A DNA stretch of 64,000 nt from Qipengyuania sp. S6317L1 (GTDB lineage Bacteria > Pseudomonadota > Alphaproteobacteria > Sphingomonadales > Sphingomonadaceae): positions 1,192,501 through 1,256,500 of the forward strand of contig NZ_JALKAJ010000002.1 of NCBI RefSeq assembly GCF_023015615.1, given 5' to 3'. A program made the position numbers and the translations under genes. This document shows, one piece after another, positions 1-10,500 of the stretch (its first letter is position 1; each line of letters opens with the position of its first letter). The notes beneath the pieces are model-generated. The model did no database searches. It was given only the letters and a program-made list of their open reading frames with translations, and was not told where the DNA came from.

Positions 1-155
1 CGAAAATTGCCCTTGGCGGTGCGCGCCTGAACATCGGAACCGCACGCGCCAAACAGCGGGAGAGCCGCGACAATGGCGCTGGCTCCGAGGGCGCTGGTCC
101 CGAGGAATTTACGGCGGCCCAGGAAGGCCGGACGGTTTTGATCCATTGCTGGCAT
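1..155 (-). CDS. Tat-exported protein, N-terminal fragment (truncated by window edge)
   Basis: Only the first 51 codons lie in the window; the rest is off the left edge. The visible part is a classic twin-arginine signal: Pro- and Asn-containing n-region, GRRKFLG motif, an Ala/Leu hydrophobic core and an ACGS end that could be a signal peptidase or imperfect lipoprotein cleavage site. The ATG at 155 is preferred to the in-frame ATG at 146 because GAGAGG lies a proper distance upstream. It sits 85 bases downstream of the CYP153 P450 on the same strand and may be cotranscribed with it. The mature domain is not visible, so no function is assigned. Confidence 0.6.
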   Translation of the reverse strand, partial: MPAMDQNRPAFLGRRKFLGTSALGASAIVAALPLFGACGSDVQARTAKGNF

Positions 156-240
156 ATGTGTGCCTCTCAAAATCACTCGTTCTATATGGACGAGATACGT
201 ATCGGAGGCCCGAAAGGTTACATGGTGCGCATGAACGGGA

Positions 241-1578
241 TCAAAATTCGGTGATTTCCACCTCAAGCTTGCGGAAGCCGTGGACGAAGTTTGCGCGCAC
301 GCGCTCTACGTCGCCTGCGACATGCACGCGCATCCGGCGCTTGTGCATTTCTTCCAGAAGCACCCGCAATTGCAGTTCAGCGAGACGCGCACCGACACAG
401 CGGTGGATGCCATAGCCAAAGGCGATGTGCCGCTTGGCGTTTTCACGGCGAAGGTCGAGCTGGTGCGGATTGGGGAAGATTTCTTCTTCGTGATTGGCCG
501 CAAGATACCACAGGACGACTTTCTCGCCCTTCTTGATGGTTTTTCCGAACACCTCGGTGTCTTCGGTGCAGGTGCGGCGCATATGCGCAAGCGGGGTCTG
601 CATCCGCAGCATTTCCTGAACCGCGTTGGGAATAACGCTGGGGTCTTGTTCAAAGATTTTGCGCTGATCGGGGAATTTGTCGAGCGCGTGAACAAATCCG
701 CTCATCGAATTGCGGGTGGTATCATTGCCGCCAACGATCAGCAGGACGAGATTGCCCATGAATTCTTCAGGGCGCATCTGGTTCATCGCCTCTGAGTGGA
801 TCATCATGCTGATAAGGTCGTTGCCCGGTTCTGTGTCCTGTGTCCGCTCAAGCCAGAGCGATTGGAAATAGGATGCCATTTCCTGAAGGATTTCCCAGCG
901 CACCGTGTCGAGTTCGCGCACGGTCGCAAGCTCGGTATCGCCCGACCAGTCGGACCAGAAGGTGAGCAGGCGGCGGTCGTCCCACGGGAAGCCGAACAGG
1001 ATGGCGAGCATACCGGTGGTGAGTTCGATCGAGACCTTGTCGACCCAGTCGAAGACTTCGCCGCGCGGTAGCGAATCGAGAAGTTCGCCAGTGCGCTTGC
1101 GGATTTGCGGCTCCATCTCGGTCATGCCGGACGGGGTGAATTTGGGGGCAACCGTGCGGCGTTGGCCGGTGTGTTGCGGGCGGTCCATCGCGATAAACAT
1201 CGGCAGATCGCGCGTATCGGCGCCAGAGGCGGCCGCTTCGTCCTCGCTCAAGCGTTCGAGGATGGTGATCCCGCCATGTTCCCAACTTGAGGAGAAGGTT
1301 TCGGGCAGCGCCTCGATATGCTGGATCGCCTTGTGCCCGACGACCGACCAATAGGGGCCAAAGGGGCTATCATCGATATAATGCAACGGGCCGGCGGCCT
1401 GCATTTCGGCGACGATGGGCTGCCACTTGTCTTCGTAATAAATGTCAGACCGGCTCAAGTCCCATTTGTGAGGATGCTTCGGCTTATCTTCGGGGTGCTT
1501 TTCAAAATACTCCGTAAGCGCCTTGTAGGCGGTTGGCGAAGTGCGCACTTCGGGACGTTGGGGTGCTAAAGTAGCCAT
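241..1578 (-). CDS. Cytochrome P450, CYP153-like alkane hydroxylase
   Basis: Soluble class I P450 of 445 residues, the usual size for CYP153, a family that hydroxylates the terminal carbon of medium-chain alkanes and related compounds using ferredoxin and ferredoxin reductase. Visible landmarks are the I-helix oxygen-activation motif GGNDTTRNSM near residue 280, the K-helix EMLR followed by PLAHMRR near 320-335, and the heme-binding loop FGYGIHRCVGARLAE with the cysteine ligand near 394. The wording of these blocks (LLIVGGNDTTRNSM, QTPLAHMRR) is characteristic of CYP153. A strong GGAGGAGAG ribosome site precedes the ATG. No ferredoxin gene is in the window; the reductase at 6237-7499 is a possible partner. 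Substrate is inferred. Confidence 0.85.
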   Translation of the reverse strand: MATLAPQRPEVRTSPTAYKALTEYFEKHPEDKPKHPHKWDLSRSDIYYEDKWQPIVAEMQAAGPLHYIDDSPFGPYWSVVGHKAIQHIEALPETFSSSWEHGGITILERLSEDEAAASGADTRDLPMFIAMDRPQHTGQRRTVAPKFTPSGMTEMEPQIRKRTGELLDSLPRGEVFDWVDKVSIELTTGMLAILFGFPWDDRRLLTFWSDWSGDTELATVRELDTVRWEILQEMASYFQSLWLERTQDTEPGNDLISMMIHSEAMNQMRPEEFMGNLVLLIVGGNDTTRNSMSGFVHALDKFPDQRKIFEQDPSVIPNAVQEMLRMQTPLAHMRRTCTEDTEVFGKTIKKGEKVVLWYLAANHEEEIFPNPHQLDLRRENAKRHIAFGYGIHRCVGARLAELQLRVLLEEMHKRRMRVHVAGDVERVRANFVHGFRKLEVEITEF

Positions 1579-1632
1579 GTCTCTCTCCTCCTGGAGGTGC
1601 GACTCTTGCGATCACACTCTCCCCTCACTGCG

Positions 1633-1661
1633 TATCCTGCCTTAACTGACAGCAATGTCAA
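1633..1661 (-). promoter_or_regulatory. Possible promoter/operator of the CYP153 gene
   Basis: Reading the minus strand, TTGACA at 1661-1656 could be a -35 box, with a weak GGATA-like -10 about 17 bases further on, leaving a leader of about 45 bases before the P450 ATG. A short palindrome, TGACA-N4-TGTCA (1647-1660), overlaps the -35 and spacer, as expected for a repressor site. The arms are only 5 bp, so this is tentative. Confidence 0.25.
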
Positions 1662-1700
1662 TATGGGTTTTAATCCGCCACTGAAGTGGCCGACAAACCC

Positions 1701-2963
1701 CTATGCAGCTTGCGAGGCTTTCCGGCCGAAGGACCAGCGGCGCTTCTTCATGCCTGCACCGCCTGATTTCATCACGCGCTTGCGGAACAGCAGCGAGCCG
1801 CCCTTGACGAGGAGGATCACCCAGACCGCCTGCCAGGCTAGGGCTGCGACGTGGAGCCACACAGCCTCGTCGAGCGCCGCGCGCGCCAGCATCGCAAAGG
1901 GCGAGGACAGCGGAAAGGCGATGGCAGCCATTTCCAGCGCCGAGCCGGGTTGGGTGATGGTGTATGCAGCGACAAAGAACACCATAAGCTGCATCATGGT
2001 CACCGGCATCGAGAGCGTCTGCACCTCGCGCACCGTGCTCGCCATGGCGCCAATGGTGAGGAAGAGCGCGCCGAGCAAGAGATAGGCCATCGAGAAATAG
2101 AGCACGCCAAGCGTCAGGAACATGCCCCAGCCCACCGCGGGCCCTGGAAGCTCGCGGAAATTGGTTTGCGTAACGGTGACAATCGCATCCTCCGCAATCG
2201 CCCAGAAGCCCCAGCCAATCGTTCCCCAAACGGCAATGCCGACGAAAGATACACCGAGCATGGCGAAAAGCTTGCCCATGAACACCGCGTCCATCGGGAT
2301 GGCGGCGGCGAGGATTTCGATGACCTTATTGCCCTTTTCCTCTGCAAGGTTGGACAGCACCATGCCAGCAAGCAGCATGGTTAGGAGGAACATGACCATT
2401 TGCGCCGCTTGCGCAGTGCGGATGCGGTTGGTGCGTTCGGACGCCGCGCTCGAAGCGACGGTGGTCTTGGTCGAGCTTGGGAAGACAAGCGGGGTCGCGG
2501 CAAGCGCATCGGCGGCCATCAGGCGGACAGGGCCGGTCCAGCGATCGACCTGCGGCCCCGTGCCAACCACTTCGGGCGACTGGAGCGTGCCGGTGACGAT
2601 TGCTGCGTAGTTCCCGCGGCGTTCTTCCATGAAGGCGCGCGCGTCAAAAGCGGGATCGCCCGTCGCCTCGGTCACTTCGCGCATGACGGGAATGGCGCCG
2701 CGCAGTTGCGGGCCGATCCGCTCGCTTGCCGCGATCATGGCGTCGTTGTCTTGGGCGCTCATCGCAAGACCCACTTCGAGCGTCACGGCCTCGCGCGAAA
2801 CCTGCCCGCCAATGCTACCCGCAAGCCCGCCGACTATGACGGGGAAAAGTGGGCCGATGAGAAAGAACAGGAACGCGCGGCTGAAAAGCACGGCGATAAA
2901 GTCGCGCCGGGCGATGACCCATGCGGCTTCGAGCCGGGAGAGGCGGGAGATGTCGTGGCTCAT
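1701..2963 (-). CDS. ABC-2 type exporter permease (NatB-like)
   Basis: Inner-membrane half of an ABC exporter, 420 residues. One transmembrane segment is near residues 22-45 (FLFFLIGPLFPVIVGG). It is followed by an extracytoplasmic region of roughly 140 residues and then a cluster of about five membrane segments from residue 190 to 395. The motif EEKGNKVIEILAAA at the start of the C-terminal half is typical of the NatB/YhaP permease family. The start overlaps the stop of the upstream ATPase gene by 4 bases (ATGA), so the pair is translationally coupled. NatAB systems export sodium or drugs, but the substrate here cannot be read from the sequence. Confidence 0.8.
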   Translation of the reverse strand: MSHDISRLSRLEAAWVIARRDFIAVLFSRAFLFFLIGPLFPVIVGGLAGSIGGQVSREAVTLEVGLAMSAQDNDAMIAASERIGPQLRGAIPVMREVTEATGDPAFDARAFMEERRGNYAAIVTGTLQSPEVVGTGPQVDRWTGPVRLMAADALAATPLVFPSSTKTTVASSAASERTNRIRTAQAAQMVMFLLTMLLAGMVLSNLAEEKGNKVIEILAAAIPMDAVFMGKLFAMLGVSFVGIAVWGTIGWGFWAIAEDAIVTVTQTNFRELPGPAVGWGMFLTLGVLYFSMAYLLLGALFLTIGAMASTVREVQTLSMPVTMMQLMVFFVAAYTITQPGSALEMAAIAFPLSSPFAMLARAALDEAVWLHVAALAWQAVWVILLVKGGSLLFRKRVMKSGGAGMKKRRWSFGRKASQAA

Positions 2964-3946
2964 TTGCCGTGCTCCTGATTGTCGGCCTCAAGCTGGCGCG
3001 CAGCCGCCTCGCCCGCGATGGCGACAAAGGCATCGTGAAGGCCAGCGCGCTCGATCGAGAGCGAGAGAATGCCAGCATCCCCTTCGATCAGCGTCTTGAG
3101 CAGCGGCTCAACCCCTGTTTCGGGAAGCGGGAAGTAGAAAAAGTCGCCCTCGCGCCGAGTTTCTTCGGGAAGAGCCGAGGTCCAGCCACCCTCGCGGGCG
3201 CGCGTTTCAAGCCGTACCTGTGCCGGAATACGGTCGCGCGCGGTTTCAACGCTGCCCGCATAGGGGACCTTGCCTCCGGCGATGATGGCTACGCCTTCGC
3301 ACAGACGCTCTGCATGGTGGATGACGTGGGTTGAAAAGATCACCGTCACCCCGTCCTCGGCCAGATTGCGGATCATGCCCTCAAGCTTGCCCTGGTTGAT
3401 CGCATCAAGGCCTGAAAACGGCTCATCAAGCACCACAAGGCGCGGGCGGTGAACCAGCGTGCCGAGCAATTGCACCGTCTGCGCCATGCCTTTGGAAAGC
3501 TGGCGGATGGTGCGGTTTGCCGCGTGCGCAAGGTCGTGCCGCTCAAGCAGTTCCATGCCGCGCTTGCGCCCTTCTTTCAAAGGCAGCCCGCGCAGCGCGC
3601 CCATAAAGGCTATCGCCTCGATGGATTTCATCGCCGGATAAAGCCCGCGTTCTTCGGGCAAGTAGCCGATCAACCGGCCAATATCGTGCGGGCGGTCATG
3701 GCCAAACACCATGCGCACGCCTTCGTCAGGGTCGATAATGCCAAGCAGCATGCGCAAGGTCGTCGTCTTGCCTGCGCCATTGGGACCGAGCACGCCGTAA
3801 ATCGCGCCTTCGGGCACTGAAAGGTCCACCCCGTCGACTGCTTTCGTGCCGTCAAAGCTTTTCACAAGCCCGCGCGCTTCGATGGCGAGGGGGCGGTTGT
3901 CGGAGGGGGCCACTGTATGAAGCGGACGGCCATTGTCTGGCGTCAT
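2960..3946 (-). CDS. ABC transporter ATP-binding protein (NatA-like)
   Basis: Cytoplasmic ATPase partner of the permease that follows. Walker A GPNGAGKTTT is about 50 residues from the chosen start, the signature is a divergent QLSKGMAQ (LSKGM instead of LSGGQ, common in this exporter branch), and Walker B VVLDEPFSGLD follows, then the H-loop STHVIHH. The C-terminal 80 residues form the accessory domain seen in NatA/CcmA-type proteins. The frame stays open to 4018, which would overlap the divergent queG start; ATG 3946 (start of MTPDNG) is chosen, with 3970 and 3964 as alternatives. The 4-base overlap with the permease supports a two-gene exporter operon. Confidence 0.8.
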   Translation of the reverse strand: MTPDNGRPLHTVAPSDNRPLAIEARGLVKSFDGTKAVDGVDLSVPEGAIYGVLGPNGAGKTTTLRMLLGIIDPDEGVRMVFGHDRPHDIGRLIGYLPEERGLYPAMKSIEAIAFMGALRGLPLKEGRKRGMELLERHDLAHAANRTIRQLSKGMAQTVQLLGTLVHRPRLVVLDEPFSGLDAINQGKLEGMIRNLAEDGVTVIFSTHVIHHAERLCEGVAIIAGGKVPYAGSVETARDRIPAQVRLETRAREGGWTSALPEETRREGDFFYFPLPETGVEPLLKTLIEGDAGILSLSIERAGLHDAFVAIAGEAAARQLEADNQEHGK

Positions 3947-4016
3947 TGGATCATCTACCTGCATGTACATCACAGCGTGAGTTAACGGCTGAAACTGAAC
4001 GGGAGCGACCCCAAGC

Positions 4017-5081
4017 ATGGTTAACGAGCGCGCAACACTTACCGGTTCTCAGGCCATCACCCGAAAGATCGAAGAGAAGGCCCGCGCGCTGGGTTTTGCG
4101 AGCGTCGGTTTTACCACTGCCGCCGAAGATCCGCTGCGCACTCAAAGGCTTGAGGAATGGCTGGGCGAGGGGCGTCACGGTTCGATGGAGTGGATGGAAA
4201 ACCGTCTCCACCACCGCCGATCCCCGCAGGGGCTCTGGCCGGAGGCAAAGTCGGTTATCGCGCTGGGCATGAGCTATGCGCCCGCGCTCGATCCGATGGC
4301 CTTGGACGAGGAGGGCGAGCGGGCTCGCATCTCGGTCTATGCGCAAGGGCGCGACTATCATGACGTCGTGAAGAAGCGGCTGAAGGCGCTCGCACGCTGG
4401 TTGGTCGAGCACGAGCCGGACAGCGAGCTGAAGGTCTTCGTCGATACGGCGCCTGTAATGGAAAAACCACTTGGCGAGGCGTCCGGGATCGGCTGGCAGG
4501 GCAAGCACACCAATCTGGTGAGCGGGGAGCACGGCAGCTGGCTGTTTCTGGGAGCGATCTACACGACACTAGAGCTCGAGACGTCGCAGCCCCACCGCGA
4601 TCAGTGCGGGACGTGCCGCGCGTGCCTCGATAGCTGCCCCACCGATGCTTTTCCCGGCCCCTATACGCTCGATGCGCGCCGCTGCATTTCCTATCTCACG
4701 ATTGAGCACAAGGGCCCGATTGCCGAGGAATTCAGGAAGCCTTTGGGCAACCGCATCTATGGCTGTGATGATTGCCTGGCGGTGTGTCCGTGGAACAAGT
4801 TTGCAAGCGAAGCCTACACCGCGAGCGAATTTCTGCCCCGCGCCGAGCTGACCGCGCCACGTCTGGCAGAGCTTCTCGCGCTTGATGATGCAGGCTTCCG
4901 GCGACTGTTTTCAGGCTCGCCGATCAAGCGGATCGGGCGGGATCGTTTTGTAAGAAACTGCCTTTATGCAGCGGGCAATAGCGGGGAGGCAGGCCTGCTC
5001 GATCAAATCGAGCCGCTGACCCATGACCCCGACCCGGTGGTCGCCGATGCGGCGGCGTGGGCGAAGGCGCAGCTCGCCTAG
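4017..5081 (+). CDS. queG: Epoxyqueuosine reductase QueG
   Basis: Cobalamin-dependent iron-sulfur enzyme of 354 residues that reduces epoxyqueuosine to queuosine at position 34 of tRNAs with GUN anticodons. Two ferredoxin-type clusters are visible: [12 protein letters not shown] near residue 197 and [13 protein letters not shown] near residue 249, matching the QueG arrangement. The C-terminal [14 protein letters not shown] resembles the HEAT-like repeat of the family. The start codon shares the palindrome CATG with the opposite-strand frame, so the gene is divergent from the ABC exporter. No other queuosine gene is nearby, so it appears to be a stand-alone tRNA modification gene. Confidence 0.93.
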   Translation: MVNERATLTGSQAITRKIEEKARALGFASVGFTTAAEDPLRTQRLEEWLGEGRHGSMEWMENRLHHRRSPQGLWPEAKSVIALGMSYAPALDPMALDEEGERARISVYAQGRDYHDVVKKRLKALARWLVEHEPDSELKVFVDTAPVMEKPLGEASGIGWQGKHTNLVSGEHGSWLFLGAIYTTLELETSQPHRDQCGTCRACLDSCPTDAFPGPYTLDARRCISYLTIEHKGPIAEEFRKPLGNRIYGCDDCLAVCPWNKFASEAYTASEFLPRAELTAPRLAELLALDDAGFRRLFSGSPIKRIGRDRFVRNCLYAAGNSGEAGLLDQIEPLTHDPDPVVADAAAWAKAQLA

Positions 5082-6199
5082 TCTTCGTTGTGCTCGCCGG
5101 GGAGCGGTGCGTGGCCGAGCGCGCCCTGCTCCCAATCGCTGAACCGGTTGGGATCGCGCATCTGGAACACTGCGCCTTCGCTTGGGTGCTCCGAGCGTTC
5201 GAAGAAGCCGGTTTCGCGAAGGTGGGTATCGTCGATTACATCATTCAAATCGACCGCGGGCATACACGGGATATTGGCCGCCCGAAGGATCTCGACGCAT
5301 TCGCTCGTGGTCTTCTCCTTCGCCAACTCCGCGATGCGGGCGTAAAGCTCGGGGCCTGCTGCCAGGATAGCGCGAACGTCGCTCCATCGGTCTTCGCCCG
5401 CCATCTCTTCATCGCCCAGAAGGCCGATCACCAGCGGAAAGTGCTGCGGGATATAGGGGACGATGCTGATCCAACCGTCCTTCGTTTCAAACGGCTGGCG
5501 GTCGGGGTCGACCTGGCGGCCATAGGCGGCATCGCCATTGGGCGGGTCGAAGGTTTTGCCGTCCAGATGCTCCTTCATCATAAAACTGGTGAAGGCTTCG
5601 AACATCGGCACTTCGATGTGCTGGCCGCGCCCTGTGCGAAGGCGGTGGGTGATCGCGGCCATCGTCGCATAGGTGGCGTGAAGCCCCGCGACCTTGTCAG
5701 CGATCAGCGAGGGAAGATAACGCGGTCGCCTGTCCCCATCGACGCGCGGCAGAAGTGACGTCGTGCCGGTCGCTGCCTGAATGACGTCATCATAGGCCTG
5801 AAGCCCGGCATAGGGTCCGCCAGAGCCAAAGCCGACGCAGTGAACGTAGATGATTTGCGGGTTGAGCGCCTTTACCGCCTCATAGCCAAAGCCGAGCCGT
5901 CCAATCGCCTCGTCGCGCACATTGTGGATGAAGACGTCGGCGTCTTTGAGAAGGCCCTTGAGGCGCTCCACATCACCTGCCTGTTTAAGGTCGAGCACGA
6001 CCGACTTCTTGCCACGATTGAGTGCGATGAAACCCGGACCCATGCCCGGCGTCTTGGCTGGCTTTGCCCCGTGGCGATAAACGTCACCGCCCGGCGCTTC
6101 GATCTTGGTGACCTCGGCTCCGTAATCGGCGAGGATTTGTGTCGCGTAGGGGCCGAAAACGACGCTGGTGAGGTCAATGACCTTAAGCCCTGAAAGCAT
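5078..6199 (-). CDS. CaiB/BaiF (class III) CoA-transferase
   Basis: Family III CoA-transferase, about 373 residues, that moves CoA between acyl-CoA and a free acid through an enzyme-bound anhydride on a conserved Asp. The N-terminal block [20 protein letters not shown] and the [12 protein letters not shown] segment are diagnostic; the catalytic Asp is probably in [11 protein letters not shown]. The frame opens at a TTG (6229), but ATG 6199 places the conserved LKVIDL block right at the N-terminus as in other members. The 3' end overlaps the convergent queG gene by 4 bases. It lies only about 40 bases downstream of the ferredoxin reductase gene and probably shares its transcript. Substrate unknown. 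Confidence 0.82.
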   Translation of the reverse strand: MLSGLKVIDLTSVVFGPYATQILADYGAEVTKIEAPGGDVYRHGAKPAKTPGMGPGFIALNRGKKSVVLDLKQAGDVERLKGLLKDADVFIHNVRDEAIGRLGFGYEAVKALNPQIIYVHCVGFGSGGPYAGLQAYDDVIQAATGTTSLLPRVDGDRRPRYLPSLIADKVAGLHATYATMAAITHRLRTGRGQHIEVPMFEAFTSFMMKEHLDGKTFDPPNGDAAYGRQVDPDRQPFETKDGWISIVPYIPQHFPLVIGLLGDEEMAGEDRWSDVRAILAAGPELYARIAELAKEKTTSECVEILRAANIPCMPAVDLNDVIDDTHLRETGFFERSEHPSEGAVFQMRDPNRFSDWEQGALGHAPLPGEHNED

Positions 6200-6236
6200 G
6201 GGCTGACCATCGTTTGGCTTTACCCCCAAGACGCTC

Positions 6237-7499
6237 TCACATCATCTCTTTGATCGGAACGTCGGTGTCGGCGAGAAGCTCGGGGTCGATCTTGCCCGGT
6301 TCGCTTTCGAGGAGTTTGCGCGCCTGCACATAGTCCTTCATCGTGCCGACGCAGTCGAAGGCGATGGGCCGCCCTTCCTTCATGTAAACGACGGTGAACT
6401 TGCGCGTTGCAGGGTCGCCGCGAAGCACGGTTGCATCGTAGCCGGTGTTGAGGCCGGCGGTCTGGAGTTTGAGATCATACTGGTTCGACCAGAACCACGG
6501 CAGCGCCTTGTAGGGCTGTTTCTCGCCTGCCATCGCCTTTGCCACGGTGTTCGCCATGTCATTGGCGTTCTGCACCGATTCCAGCCGGATGACGGCGCTG
6601 TCGGCGTATGGGTTGGCGTGAGCAGCGCAATCGCCAATGGCAAAAACATCGTCGAGTGTCGTGCGGCAGAAAACATCCACGTCGACACCGTTCGATCCCG
6701 CTGCGCCCGCTGCGATGAGAGGCGCGACTGCGGGGATAATGCCGATCCCGACGATCACCATGTCTGCTGGCAGGGTTTCGCCATTGTCGAGGAGGACGCC
6801 GGTCACGTCTTCATCATCGCCAACAATCTCGCTCACCCCTTGGGACAGGCGAATGTCGACGCCCTGGCGGGTGTGTTCTTCGGCGTAGAATTCCGAGACA
6901 GGGCGCCCGGCCACGCGCGCCAGCAGGCGGTCCTGCATTTCGACGACGGTGACCTCGCAACCCATTTTGCGAAGCACGGCGGCTGCTTCCAGTCCGATAT
7001 AGCCCCCGCCGATGACGACCGCGCGCTTTGCCCCTGCCTCAAGCGCTGTCATCATGCCATCGGCATCGGATTTGTTGCGGACGTAGAAAATGCCTTTGAG
7101 GTTTGCGCCCGGGATGCTGAGCCGGCGCGGGTCTGCGCCGCCTGCCCAGATGAGCTTGCGATAACCCACGTGCGAGCCGTCGGAGAGCGTCAGCTCGTGA
7201 CGCATCCAGTCGATTTCCGTGACGCCCGAACCAAGGCGAAGCTCGACGCCCTTGTCGGCCCAGAATTTTTCCGGGCGGATCATGATGCGCTCGAACGTCT
7301 TGTCGCCGGCAAGATATTCCTTGGACAAAGGCGGGCGTTCATAAGGGGCAAGCTTCTCGCGCCCGATCATCATGATCGAGCCCTCATGACCCTGTTGCCG
7401 CAGGGCAATGGCCGCCTGCGCCGCGCCGTGCCCGGTGCCTACGATTACGACATCGGCCGAGCCGGAAGAAGCTGCTGCATCACTCATGGCGAGGCGCAT
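6237..7499 (-). CDS. FAD/NAD(P)H ferredoxin reductase (putidaredoxin/rhodocoxin reductase-like)
   Basis: About 420-residue flavoprotein that passes electrons from NAD(P)H to a [2Fe-2S] ferredoxin, typically to drive a class I P450. It shows an N-terminal FAD fold ([14 protein letters not shown] near residue 20), the NAD fold ([14 protein letters not shown] near 163), and the second FAD contact [11 protein letters not shown] near 290. The [12 protein letters not shown] segment and [12 protein letters not shown] toward the C-terminus are typical of ferredoxin reductases. Possible starts are GTG 7502, ATG 7499 and ATG 7487; 7499 is used. No ferredoxin is adjacent. It could serve either P450 in this window (241-1578, 29179-30468), but this is inference. 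Confidence 0.85.
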   Translation of the reverse strand: MRLAMSDAAASSGSADVVIVGTGHGAAQAAIALRQQGHEGSIMMIGREKLAPYERPPLSKEYLAGDKTFERIMIRPEKFWADKGVELRLGSGVTEIDWMRHELTLSDGSHVGYRKLIWAGGADPRRLSIPGANLKGIFYVRNKSDADGMMTALEAGAKRAVVIGGGYIGLEAAAVLRKMGCEVTVVEMQDRLLARVAGRPVSEFYAEEHTRQGVDIRLSQGVSEIVGDDEDVTGVLLDNGETLPADMVIVGIGIIPAVAPLIAAGAAGSNGVDVDVFCRTTLDDVFAIGDCAAHANPYADSAVIRLESVQNANDMANTVAKAMAGEKQPYKALPWFWSNQYDLKLQTAGLNTGYDATVLRGDPATRKFTVVYMKEGRPIAFDCVGTMKDYVQARKLLESEPGKIDPELLADTDVPIKEMM

Positions 7500-7562
7500 C
7501 ACCCAAAAAGGCCACCCTCGTCAAGTCACAAGCGCCTAGACAAATGGGCAGCCCGATGCGCG

Positions 7563-10500
7563 CTAGCGTTCCAGAAGATTGCGCGCCTGGGCCGCAATCT
7601 GCGCGAGCGCCGCAGGCGCGACAGGTGGCGTATTTTTCGCCCGGTCGAGCATGGAGCGGAACTGGGTGATCGCAGGCGCATTGGCCTCAGCCCATTTCGC
7701 AATGGCAGCCTGCGGGTCGTCCCTGCCTGCCTTTCGCGAGGTCAGGCGGCGCAGGAATTCGATCCGCATATGCTGGAAATCGCGCGCGAGCCCATCGACG
7801 AGAAGGCGTTCCCACACGTCCGAAGGCGACATATGTGCAGCCACCCCTTGCGCCCAGTCGATCCCGATGCGCGTGCCGATATCGGCAAAGGCATGGGTCA
7901 GCGTTGCCGGGGCAATCGTGGTCTGGAGCGCGAGATTGGCAATGCCCACAGAGCCATCGAAATCGAACAGGTCAGCCACGCGGCCTGCCAGATCACCGGG
8001 CGCTCCACTCGCGGCAAATTCGGCGCGCAGGGCCTCGGAATGGTCGAGACTGCTGCCTTGCAAGAGGTCTGCGCGCTGCTCGCGAAGGATGCTTACGCCC
8101 GGCTGCAATGTTTCGACCATTTCGCCTGCCTCGATCCGGCCACCTGTGCTGCGCAGCACGTCCGACATGAGATTGCCCACCGCTGCTGCCAAACGGTCGA
8201 GCAAGGTGATGCGCGCCGTTTCCGCCATCGGCGCTGCATCAATGTCAGCCCACAATTGCTTCAGGTCAAAGAGCCGCTCCACCACCACAAAGGCGGCCGC
8301 GACATCGCTTAGCGAGACGCCCTCTTCCTCTGGCAATTCAAAGGCATGGATTAGCCCGAGGCGGTTGACGATGCGGTTGGCAAGGTCGGTCGCCACCAGT
8401 TCGCGCCGCAATTGGTGGTCGCGGATATAGGAAACAAACTTGTCCTGCATCGGTTCGGGGAACATCGCGATAAGATTGCTTTCCAGCACCGGATCATCGG
8501 GAAGCCCGCTCGCCTCGATTGCATCTTGCAGTGCAAGCTTGCACGAGGACAGGAGCACCGCAAGCTCTGGCCGGGTAAACCCTTTTCCATCTGCCGCGCG
8601 CCTCAGATAGGTTTCGCCTGTGCCAAGCCCTTCGGTCCGGCGATCAAGCGCGTTCATGCCTTCCAATTGTTCGATCAGGCGGGCGTAAGAGGCAGCCGAT
8701 CCCGCTCCGCCGGCCTCTGCGATGGAAAGCGCGAGGGCTTGCAGGCGATTGTCCTCAAGCACGATTTCGCCCACCTCATCGGTCATCTTCGCAAGCAGCG
8801 TGTTGCGCGCCTTGGTGGTAAGCGAGCCGTCGCGGGTGGCCGCGGCAAGGGCGATCTTGATGTTCACTTCATTGTCCGAACAATCCACGCCCGCCGAATT
8901 GTCGATGAAGTCGGTGTTGATGCGTCCACCGTTAAGCGCAAAGGCGATCCGCCCTGCCTGCGTAATGCCAAGGTTCGCGCCTTCGCCAATGACTTTGGCG
9001 CCCACCTCGTCTGCATCGACGCGCAGGCGATCATTGCCCGGATCACCCACCTCGACGTGGTTCTCGCTCGGCGCCTTGATGTAGGTGCCGATCCCGCCGA
9101 ACCACAACAGGTCAACCTGTGCTCTCAGAATAGCGGAGATCAGCGCGTCGGGCCCGATTTCCTGGGTGTCGAGGCCCAGCATATCCTGCGCGGTCTTCGT
9201 CAGCTTGATGCTTTTCGAGCTTCGCGAATAAATCCCGCCGCCCTTCGAGATCAGCTTGGCATCGTAATCTTCCCAGCTGGAGCGCGGGAGATCGAACAGG
9301 CGCTTTCGCTCTTTCCAGCTTTTGGCCGGATCGGGGTTGGGGTCGATGAAGATATTGCGGTGGTCGAATGCGGCGACAAGCTGGATGGCTTTTGACAAAA
9401 GCATCCCGTTGCCAAACACATCGCCCGACATATCGCCGCAGCCCGCAACGCGAATGGTGTCTTTTTGAACGTCGACGCCTTGCTCGAGGAAGTGACGCTG
9501 AACGCTGACCCAGGCGCCCTTGGCGGTGATGCCCATTGCCTTGTGATCGTATCCGTTCGAACCGCCGCTTGCAAAAGCATCGTCGAGCCAGAAGCCGGCC
9601 TCCTCAGCGATCCCGTTGGCAGTGTCGGAGAAGGTGGCGGTGCCTTTGTCGGCGGCAACCACGAAATAGGGGTCTTCGCCATCGTGCACGCGCACGCCCT
9701 TGGGGTGGACGACCTTGCCGTTCACGATGTTGTCGGTGACCGACAAAAGCGTGCGGATAAAGACCTTGTAGCTTTCGCGCCCCTCGTTGAACCACGCATC
9801 GCGGTCAACCGCAGGGGAGGGAAGCTCCTTGGGATAGAAACCGCCTTTTGCGCCCGACGGCACGATCACGGCGTTCTTTACCTTTTGCGCTTTCATCAGG
9901 CCCAGAACTTCGGTGCGGTAATCATCGCGCCTGTCCGACCAGCGAAGCCCGCCGCGCGCCACTGCGCCCGAGCGAAGGTGAATCCCCTCGACCCGCCTTG
10001 AATAGACGAAAATCTCGCGCCACGGCACGGGCTTTGGCAGGCCGGGAATAGCGTCCGACTGGATCTTGAAGGCCAAGGCTTCTTCGGCGGCAGGGGCAAA
10101 GGCATTGGTGCGAAGCGTTGCGTCGATCACCGCGCGGTAGAGGCGCAAAAGCCGGTCGTCATTGATCGCGGACACTTTGCCAAGCCCGCGCTGGAACTGG
10201 CTGTGCGCCGCCTCGATTGCGGCCTCGCGCGACTCGCTGGAACCGACGTCGAAATCGGGGTCATGCCGGCTGGCGAAAAGGGCGATCATCGCCGCTGTCA
10301 CATCGGCCGCCCGCTCAAGCGCATCGACCACCGGATAGATGGTGAAATTGATCCCCGTCTGGCGCAGGTAGCGATAAATCGCGCGCAGCCACACGGTCTG
10401 GTGTGCGCTCAGCGCGTTGGTCACGACGAGCCGGTTGAACGGATCGTTTTCCGATTGGCCATTGAGCACTTCGGCAATCGCGCTCTCAATCGCTTCGGCC

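Noticed and set aside
194..203. 10-bp perfect palindrome GATACGTATC upstream of the first, truncated gene
   Set aside because: Too short to support as an operator on its own; no second copy was seen nearby.
6618..8312. Long plus-strand frame (564 codons) opposite the ferredoxin reductase and NAD-GDH genes
   Set aside because: It runs antisense to two well-recognised proteins, crosses the boundary between them and has a His/Arg/Cys-rich composition typical of antisense frames in GC-rich genes.
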